Of a stretch of 64,000 nucleotides of DNA, positions 58,961 to 64,000 are shown one piece after another; within the stretch, counting starts at the first letter, position 1, and the number at the start of each line of letters is the position of its first letter. The stretch is from Candidatus Baltobacteraceae bacterium. Lineage in GTDB: Bacteria; Vulcanimicrobiota; Vulcanimicrobiia; Vulcanimicrobiales; Vulcanimicrobiaceae. The notes under the pieces are model-generated. The model was not told where the DNA came from and made no database searches. It saw only the letters and a program-made list of their open reading frames with translations. The translations under genes were made by a program, and so were the position numbers. The stretch is from positions 1 through 64,000 of the forward strand of contig DASXEW010000004.1 of assembly GCA_036489885.1 (NCBI GenBank), read 5' to 3'.

Positions 58961-59245
58961 ATGCTAAGAATAGTCGCCAAAGCCCGCATGCGCGAGATGA
59001 TCGGGATATTGCGGGAGCACTGCGTCGCCTTCAATCAGCTCGTGCTTCGGTCAGACCATCTCGAAGACAGGGATGGTGACAGCATTGTACGCGCTCTGCA
59101 GCACGACATTGCCGATCTGCGTCGCATAGGCATGCCCGATGCCAGTGTACGGATCGCACTCGGCGGAGCCATTCTCGCGGAACTATTATCCGCAAAGAAT
59201 TGGGCCGACTCGACGCTGCCTCGAGCTCAACGCCGCGATTCTTAG
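58961..59245 (+). CDS. Small unknown protein, first of a tandem duplicate pair
   Basis: A 94-residue product behind a strong GGAGGGCGGG. I do not recognise the family. The stretch NQLVLRSDHLEDRDGDSIVRALQHDI...RRIGMPDASVRIALGGAILAE is mostly helical and is repeated, with clear similarity, in the next frame (59211-59400). It is the last well-supported gene of the peptide locus operon. Confidence 0.6.
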   Translation: MLRIVAKARMREMIGILREHCVAFNQLVLRSDHLEDRDGDSIVRALQHDIADLRRIGMPDASVRIALGGAILAELLSAKNWADSTLPRAQRRDS

Positions 59246-59411
59246 TCGCCAGGCTTTTGCCGAACGCGAAGGTGACCGAATTCTTTTACGCTTTAGGGTC
59301 CTGTTCAAGCGGATGAGGCGCGCGGGAGTATCAGAGATGCGTGTCAGGACAGCACGAGCCGGCGCCGTCCTCGCCGAGTCGATGCATAACAACGCCAAAG
59401 ACATTCAGTAA
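59139..59411 (+). CDS. Small unknown protein or frameshifted second copy of the upstream domain
   Basis: From about 59211 the product (LNAAILSRQAFAEREGDRILL ... RMRRAGVSEMRVRTARAGAVLAESMHNN) aligns along its length with the preceding gene. No ribosome-binding site or good start exists close to the homologous part; ATG 59139 lies inside the first gene. Either the two domains were once one protein now split by a frameshift, or the second is reached by coupled reinitiation. Confidence 0.4.
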   Translation: MPVYGSHSAEPFSRNYYPQRIGPTRRCLELNAAILSRQAFAEREGDRILLRFRVLFKRMRRAGVSEMRVRTARAGAVLAESMHNNAKDIQ

Positions 59412-59450
59412 ACCGGCTTGCCATGCCTAGATAAAATCAATGAGTAACTC

Positions 59451-59474
59451 AACTCCTAGGCGACAACTGCGGCG
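59451..59474 (+). repeat. Right copy of a 24-nt imperfect direct repeat
   Basis: Matches 31803-31826 at 21 of 24 positions, same orientation, at the edge where the peptide locus gives way to BON/PRC genes. Possible island boundary. Confidence 0.35.
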
Positions 59475-59497
59475 TGTCGAATTGGTTATACCTTACC

Positions 59498-59544
59498 AGG
59501 TGCTTTACGCGGCGGTTTGGCCGCAGATGGTTCGTAAAGCACCT
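59498..59544 (+). repeat. Long perfect hairpin in a gene-poor stretch
   Basis: Between the last small gene (59411) and the BON gene (59776) no convincing gene is seen. The stretch holds an inverted repeat with 12-bp perfect arms, AGGTGCTTTACG and CGTAAAGCACCT, separated by 23 nt that contain an inner GCGGC/GCCGC stem. No T-tract follows. It could be a terminator for converging transcription, a structured RNA or a mobile-element end. Confidence 0.7.
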
Positions 59545-59775
59545 GCATCGCGTAAGCTAATTCGCGACCATTTCACTCGTGTCTCTGGGTGCCACGTTTA
59601 TAATCCCGTTGTACACCAGGGGGCAGGCGGAATGTCAGGGTTAACCCCGTCACTTGAGCAATTCGAGGATGTGGGTGCGCGGACGAACGTCCGAAGCACG
59701 ACGCGCGTCGTATCCGCGTCCGGCGCGCACCGAGAAATCATGTGTGCCGGCGCCAGACCGCTCTCTCGGGGCGGG

Positions 59776-60423
59776 TTAGGCTACGACCAAATGACTTTCG
59801 ACATCGGTAACGCCGGGAACGGACCAGGCCGCTCTTCTCGCCGCGTCGAGATCCGTCCAGGAGTGGACGCTGCCGCGCAAGACCACGCTACCGTTCTGGG
59901 CTTGGATCTGGATGTGGCTGGCTTCTTGTTCGACGGTGCGTTCGAGTTCGCGACGAATTCGGTCGCGCACGTCGGCCACTTTCGGCGTTGCCTTGATCGT
60001 GATGTTGTTCGTTACCCCGATAACGCCGCTGAGGTACTTAACAGCGCGCTCGGCTTCATCCCTTTGAAACTGCCAATCGACGGAACCGGAGAGCGTAAGC
60101 CAACCGCTATTAACAACGACCTTGATGCCCTCGGGCAAATCACTGTGCCAGGATAAAGCCTTCGTTGCCGACTCGGCGATATCGGTGTCGTCGCGCCGGT
60201 GTAATGCGGCTAGTTCTACCTTCAGTTCGTTCGCGATCGCCCTTACGCCGGTGACGCGCTTGACCGCGCTTTCGGCCTCGATCTTCTGCCAGTAGCTTGG
60301 AACGGTTCCGGTCAGCGTAACCGCACCATCGTGAACGGCAACGGCGATGCGTTTGGCATCGAGGCTTGGATCGGTAACGATCTCTTCTGCCACATCGGCA
60401 TGTAGCTGTGTGTCTGACTTCAT
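59776..60423 (-). CDS. Protein with three BON domains
   Basis: A 215-residue protein starting at ATG 60423 (MKSDTQLHADV) after GAGGCGACC. Three repeats of about 65 residues each carry the BON pattern: VAVHDGAVTLTGTVPSYWQK, VVVNSGWLTLSGSVDWQFQR and IQAQNGSVVLRGSVHSWTDL. BON domains (OsmY-like) bind phospholipid and are usually stress-induced. No signal peptide is visible, so it is probably cytoplasmic. Confidence 0.9.
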   Translation of the reverse strand: MKSDTQLHADVAEEIVTDPSLDAKRIAVAVHDGAVTLTGTVPSYWQKIEAESAVKRVTGVRAIANELKVELAALHRRDDTDIAESATKALSWHSDLPEGIKVVVNSGWLTLSGSVDWQFQRDEAERAVKYLSGVIGVTNNITIKATPKVADVRDRIRRELERTVEQEASHIQIQAQNGSVVLRGSVHSWTDLDAARRAAWSVPGVTDVESHLVVA

Positions 60424-60586
60424 GGTCGCCTCTTCACTGAATGCGAGTATGATAGGCATCGATGGTGCGGCTTTGCGATGCGCTCGTCAATAAACTACAG
60501 AGCCTAGGATTGCCAGTTGTGCGAGTAACGGTCCTACGTCTTTAAATCGATTGACGACCGGCTTCCAGCAGCGCGACACTGGTAGC

Positions 60587-61021
60587 ATGATGAAAAAAGC
60601 TGGAGTAGTCGCGACGTTCGCGATGCTCGTTCTTGCTTGCGAAACCATTGTCGCGGCACCGGGAGCCGAACTCGTGGGAGCGGTTACCCCATCCGCGCCG
60701 GCCGCCGGTCAAATTCCGCTCGGAATAACGATCATCGAGATGCGCGCGGTCGTCGCGGGTTGGAGCGTCAAGAAGGATGTGTTCGGGAAACACGTTCAAA
60801 ACGATCGCAAAGAAGATCTCGGCAAGATCGAAGATATCATCATCACACCGGAAGACCAAGCGGCATTTGCGATTGTCGGCGTTGGAGGATTTCTCGGGAT
60901 TGCTGAGCGCCGCGTTGCGATTCCGATGCGGAACTTCAAGGTCGTGGGCGATCATTTTTTGTTGAAGGGTGCAACCAAAGATGTGTTGCGCGGAATGCCG
61001 CCCTTCATCTATACCCACTAA
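60587..61021 (+). CDS. Exported PRC-barrel domain protein
   Basis: About 144 residues: signal peptide (MKKAGVVATFAMLVLACETIVAA) and a PRC-barrel (GWSVKKDVFGKHVQND, LGKIEDIIITPEDQAAFAIVGVGGFLGI, RRVAIPMRNFKV). Such proteins are small periplasmic or membrane-associated stress factors of unclear role. ATG 60587 or 60590 precede the signal peptide directly. The 3' end overlaps the convergent regulator gene by 17 nt. Confidence 0.82.
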   Translation: MMKKAGVVATFAMLVLACETIVAAPGAELVGAVTPSAPAAGQIPLGITIIEMRAVVAGWSVKKDVFGKHVQNDRKEDLGKIEDIIITPEDQAAFAIVGVGGFLGIAERRVAIPMRNFKVVGDHFLLKGATKDVLRGMPPFIYTH

Positions 61022-61913
61022 TGCCTGCAGGTGCGGCGAGGAGAGCGACCATCGCGACGAGCGTCTCGATCAGGGCGACCTCGATCGGCAGATGCGCCCG
61101 CGGTTCGGTCCACGAGCAACTCATCACTCCGCGGCACGTGCCTTTCTCGAACAACCCGGTCACTAACTCGCTGCGCTGGAGCAGACGGCAATTGTAGGAC
61201 TGGTAGGCGGCGGCGGGCACATCGTGCATGCCAGCCGTTTGGCGTCCGTCCAACGTCTTCACGCGAACCGGATGAGCTGCGTCCCGCATCGCCGAATGTG
61301 GATTCGGCGAATCTTCGCAAAGGACGACGGCACCGCTGCGAACGGAATCGTTCATATCGAGCATGCATTGCGCTAGTGCGGGTCCCACGAAGCTCGCGCG
61401 CGGCCCGATGGCGAAGGTGCGGGGCGGGGCGAAGCTGTTTTGTACGCTGGCGATGGTCACGCAGGTCGGCGCGATGAGCGCCTGCGTCGCCTCGACGACC
61501 GCTCCGCTGGCTTCTTCGAACGAGTTGGCGGCCGCCAAGCGCCGCGCGAAATCGCGCGCCTGCGACACGTAATGCATTACCCCGTCGCGGATGTTTGCTT
61601 CCAAGATCCGAGCTGCGTAGCTAACGTCCGGCAATGCCAGCCGAAACAGCGTCGCTTGCTCCTGATCGGTGAGTCGCAATGCGGATGCGACCCGTTGGAT
61701 GAAGGCCGGAGAAAAACTGCGTCGCGAGTTGCCGCTCTCGAACTGCTCGTACCAACCGGTTGAGACTTCCGCCAGCTCGGCAACTTCCGTCGATCGCAGG
61801 CCCGGGACCCGGCGCGGGCCGCGCGACGGCAAGCTTACGTCAGCCGGGTGCAGCCGCGCGCGCCAATTTCGAAGAAGTTCCCGCAGCTCCCCGTGTTGCT
61901 CGTGCATAGGCAC
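61005..61913 (-). CDS. MmyB/XRE-like transcriptional regulator, copy 1
   Basis: A 302-residue regulator. The N-terminal helix-turn-helix region (RGPRRVPGLRSTEVAELAEVSTGWYEQFESG) is the characteristic MmyB-type XRE domain, followed by FIQRVASALRLTDQEQATLFRLALPD. The C-terminal part (residues ~130-300) looks GAF-like rather than the usual MmyB ligand-binding domain, so its signal may differ. It diverges from a second MmyB-type gene across a ~180-bp spacer. Confidence 0.8.
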   Translation of the reverse strand: MPMHEQHGELRELLRNWRARLHPADVSLPSRGPRRVPGLRSTEVAELAEVSTGWYEQFESGNSRRSFSPAFIQRVASALRLTDQEQATLFRLALPDVSYAARILEANIRDGVMHYVSQARDFARRLAAANSFEEASGAVVEATQALIAPTCVTIASVQNSFAPPRTFAIGPRASFVGPALAQCMLDMNDSVRSGAVVLCEDSPNPHSAMRDAAHPVRVKTLDGRQTAGMHDVPAAAYQSYNCRLLQRSELVTGLFEKGTCRGVMSCSWTEPRAHLPIEVALIETLVAMVALLAAPAGISGYR

Positions 61914-62094
61914 ATCGGGACCTCAGTGATGAAGAGGGGCCCCAATTATAACATGCAAGGCGGTCAACCACCCGGTCTTTTTTATTGTACGCAAGCGGAC
62001 GCTCGAAGTAATTATTCCCCCTACTCGTGGTCAGGTGTACTAAAGCTGCCGCGGTGCTATCCTGCCAGGAAAATGCCAAAAGGGAGCTTGACAG

Positions 62095-62886
62095 ATGGGC
62101 CTCGTTGCACGCCCGCCCCGCAACGAAGAACTCGGAAAATTTCTGCTGAGCAGACGGGTGCGGCTGAGCGCGGAGTCGAGCGGTTTGCCGGTGCTGCGCT
62201 CGCGCCGGCGAACGCCGGGCCTGCGGCGCGAAGACGTCAGTTCGATCGCGGGAATTTCGACGGCCTACTACGCTTGGATCGAGCAAGGCCGGCCGTTCGA
62301 CATTTCGGCCGACGTGCTCTATGCCATCGCCGGCGCGCTGCAGCTTAGCGATGTCGAGACGAGCTACATCTTTTTGCTCGGCGGCAAAGCCGAGGTGCGG
62401 CCCAAGTCACCGCAGGCACCGCCGTGGAGTGACGACATCATGCAAGTCGTCACCGGTTTCGAAAGCGGCCCGGCATTGGCCCTTACGTCCTGGCTTGACG
62501 TGCTCGGCGTCAATGCGATAGCCAAAGAACTTTTTGAGTTTGAGCCCGGAACGAACCTCGCGTGGTGGCTCTTCTGCGCGAAAGGCGTGCGCGTCAAACC
62601 CTGCAATTGCAACGACGTCTCGGTGGCGCTGGTCGCGCTCCTGCGCCGCAATCGCGCGCGCGAGTCCGATCCCCGCCAGTTCAGCGAACTCATCGAACGT
62701 CTGCGTGCGGAAAGCCACGACTTCGCGCTCTTGTGGGATGGGCACGTCGTCGACTCGTCGCCGCTCGTCGACGTCGAATTCGATCGTCCCGCCGAGGGCC
62801 GCATCGCCTACCGGGCCATGTTGCTATGTGATTGCGTCGCCTCGAGGCAGTTCGTTATCTTGATGACGCCCATTCCGAACCGGTAG
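62095..62886 (+). CDS. MmyB/XRE-like transcriptional regulator, copy 2
   Basis: A 263-residue regulator with GGGAG upstream of ATG 62095. The N-terminal domain (SRRRTPGLRREDVSSIAGISTAYYAWIEQGR) is the classic MmyB HTH, followed by ALQLSDVETSYIFLLGG. The C-terminal MmyB ligand-binding domain (LTSWLDVLGVNAIAKELF) is thought to bind fatty acid-like ligands. Divergent from copy 1; the shared spacer likely holds both promoters. Confidence 0.85.
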   Translation: MGLVARPPRNEELGKFLLSRRVRLSAESSGLPVLRSRRRTPGLRREDVSSIAGISTAYYAWIEQGRPFDISADVLYAIAGALQLSDVETSYIFLLGGKAEVRPKSPQAPPWSDDIMQVVTGFESGPALALTSWLDVLGVNAIAKELFEFEPGTNLAWWLFCAKGVRVKPCNCNDVSVALVALLRRNRARESDPRQFSELIERLRAESHDFALLWDGHVVDSSPLVDVEFDRPAEGRIAYRAMLLCDCVASRQFVILMTPIPNR

Positions 62887-62991
62887 ACGAAGCCGCGCTC
62901 TACGGGAGATTCCTTGAACTCGGCATCGATAACGTCCGACCGCTGCGCGTTCGCGTTTCCGGCGCCCAGGCGCTGATTTATGTTTTGGCGT

Positions 62992-63561
62992 TTACACCGA
63001 CGCCGCAACGGGCGATTTGGCGACCCTACGCATCCGAATCGCCGCCACGAGCAACAAGATACCAAAGGCGATCGCGTACGCACCGGTCATGATCACCCAG
63101 ACGAAGAGTCCGATCAGCGGCAGTGCGGCCATCGCGATGCCGAAGACGATCGAGACGATACCGCCTAGCCCTAAGACAATCTCCGGGCCGAGGGTGCGAC
63201 GGAGAAGAAACGCACTGGTAAGTTCGAGGATCCCCGTCACGATCGCCCACGCCGCGATCGTGTAGACCCACGCAAGTGCAGTGAGCCCCGGCCACAAGAA
63301 CGTAATCGTTCCGATTGCTATGCCAAGGAGGCCCTCGAGGAGCAGCATCACCCAATGCTCGCGTTCGTGCCGGAAACGGATCGCAGCAATAAGCGCGAAC
63401 GCACCGTCGACAAACATGTAGGCGCCGAAGAAGAGGATCAACACGGCCAGCGTGACGCCCGGCCAGACGAGCGCCGCAACCCCGAACATCACGCCGAGCA
63501 AGCCGCGCAAACCCAAGAGCCACCAGAAGCGCGCAAGGCGAGCGATCGCGGGCGCGATCAC
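62992..63561 (-). CDS. HdeD/DUF308 family membrane protein
   Basis: A 189-residue protein with six hydrophobic segments arranged as repeats (LLGVMFGVAALVWPGVTLAVLI, GLLGIAIGTITFLWPGLTALAW), the HdeD pattern linked to acid resistance in enterobacteria. GTG 63561 overlaps the stop of the small Hsp20-like gene, so they are cotranslated. Confidence 0.88.
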   Translation of the reverse strand: MIAPAIARLARFWWLLGLRGLLGVMFGVAALVWPGVTLAVLILFFGAYMFVDGAFALIAAIRFRHEREHWVMLLLEGLLGIAIGTITFLWPGLTALAWVYTIAAWAIVTGILELTSAFLLRRTLGPEIVLGLGGIVSIVFGIAMAALPLIGLFVWVIMTGAYAIAFGILLLVAAIRMRRVAKSPVAASV

Positions 63562-63731
63562 GTCGCCTCGATCGGGATTTTCTTCGCAGCGATGGGACTC
63601 GTCGGCTGCAGCGTTATTTTTAGAATGCCGTTCTCAAAGGTCGCCTTCTCGGAGTAACGCCGTTTGCGGTCTTCCTGTTGTTCGTCGTGCTGGCCCGAAA
63701 GGGTCACCTGATTGCTCGTGACTACTGTCAT
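63558..63731 (-). CDS. Mini Hsp20/alpha-crystallin-like protein (57 residues)
   Basis: A short frame behind GGAGG. The product reads VTSNQVTLSGQHDEQQEDRK, RRYSEKATFENGILKITLQP and ends AAKKIPIEAT. These match the NVLTISGE, FKNGVLTVTLPK and KKIPI segments of Hsp20 chaperones, but the central strand block (SFSRSFTLPEGV) and the whole N-terminal region are missing. It is translationally coupled to hdeD. Either a deletion relic or a minimal acid-stress chaperone. Confidence 0.6.
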   Translation of the reverse strand: MTVVTSNQVTLSGQHDEQQEDRKRRYSEKATFENGILKITLQPTSPIAAKKIPIEAT

Positions 63732-63829
63732 GATGGGATCCTCCGCTGAATTAGCGTCACGGTTCGTGTCGCCATGGTCTGACGTTGCATTGGCGTGTCA
63801 ATCGAGTAGCGTTCATTGGAATGGGCGTC

Positions 63830-64000
63830 CTAGGGTTGAGCCGGCTCGGCTTCACGCCCATACGGAAGCCGGGTCATCTCCAGATGCAACTGACGGTCGA
63901 TGACGCCGGGCAGGAGATAGACGATGGGGATGATCGCATACGTTACGATGCTCAGGAGTGGATCGACGAGGACGAGCGCGGTTGCGAAGACGTATGACAT
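63830..64000 (-). CDS. TMEM175/DUF1211-like membrane protein, C-terminal part (5' end outside window)
   Basis: Open to the window edge in the minus direction; the last 56 residues are seen. SYVFATALVLVDPLLSIVTYAIIPIVYLLPGVID is a hydrophobic helix pair resembling the end of DUF1211 (TMEM175-type potassium channel) proteins, followed by a charged tail. The call rests on a short stretch only. Confidence 0.4.
   Translation of the reverse strand: MSYVFATALVLVDPLLSIVTYAIIPIVYLLPGVIDRQLHLEMTRLPYGREAEPAQP

Noticed and set aside
59440-60156. 238-residue plus-strand open frame opposite the BON gene
   Set aside because: Antisense shadow: the minus strand encodes three clear BON repeats, while the plus frame has no recognisable features.
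1-64000. CRISPR array, tRNA or rRNA genes
   Set aside because: No regularly spaced direct repeats and no recognisable tRNA or rRNA sequence were found by reading.

Overview
The window reads as chromosomal DNA of a GC-rich diderm bacterium. Tightly packed operons with 1-4 nt start/stop overlaps, frequent GTG starts, TonB-dependent receptors and an RND pump point to an outer membrane and a free-living lifestyle. The gene mix and several starts that look leaderless are compatible with Candidatus Eremiobacterota (WPS-2), but that assignment is inference.

Layout. 1-4.5 kb: end of metF, then a compact export-gate cluster fliQ-fliR-flhB-flhA, overlapped at its 3' end by a convergent Fur-family gene. 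4.8-9.4 kb: secD-secF and a HIRAN/RecQ-like helicase. 9.4-18 kb: a fumarase/aspartase-superfamily lyase, a CaiB-type CoA transferase, an orphan RND pump, an MBL-fold hydrolase and a secreted protein with a pilus-type N-terminal domain. 18-22.7 kb: a complete urea-type ABC transporter, urtABCDE. 22.7-24.5 kb: a VapBC module and a clostripain-like (C11) protein. 24.7-31.2 kb: a six-gene membrane-bound group 4 [NiFe] hydrogenase operon (hyfBCEFGI-like) without ferredoxin or maturation genes, then a FabZ-like protein lacking its catalytic His.

31.8-59.4 kb looks accessory. It holds a MazEF-like module, a sulfite reductase gene behind what looks like a ribosome-mediated cysteine attenuator (a short leader ORF with tandem Cys codons, an antiterminator and a terminator), a broken ISNCY-type element, and a long peptide-related locus. 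That locus has two ATPase-LuxR (LAL) regulators, two type II asparaginases, two carboxypeptidase-regulatory/TonB receptors, two secreted S9-type hydrolases, a truncated RidA, a BNR-repeat protein, a secreted cyanophycinase-family (S51) peptidase, an oligopeptide-type binding protein and a small winged-helix protein. The regulator/asparaginase/receptor/S9 set occurs twice, so the module has duplicated. I infer capture and breakdown of Asp/Asn-rich or isopeptide-linked (cyanophycin-like) peptides. A 24-nt imperfect direct repeat lies near each edge of this region.

59.5-64 kb: a BON-domain protein, a PRC-barrel protein, two MmyB-type regulators, an HdeD-like membrane protein coupled to a mini-Hsp20, and the end of a TMEM175-like gene.

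Three themes recur: probable leaderless promoters with a -10 box 6-7 nt before the start codon, two genes whose coding signal extends upstream to an ATC codon behind a Shine-Dalgarno sequence, and a palindromic repeat that has become part of gene 3' ends. No RNA genes or CRISPR arrays were seen.
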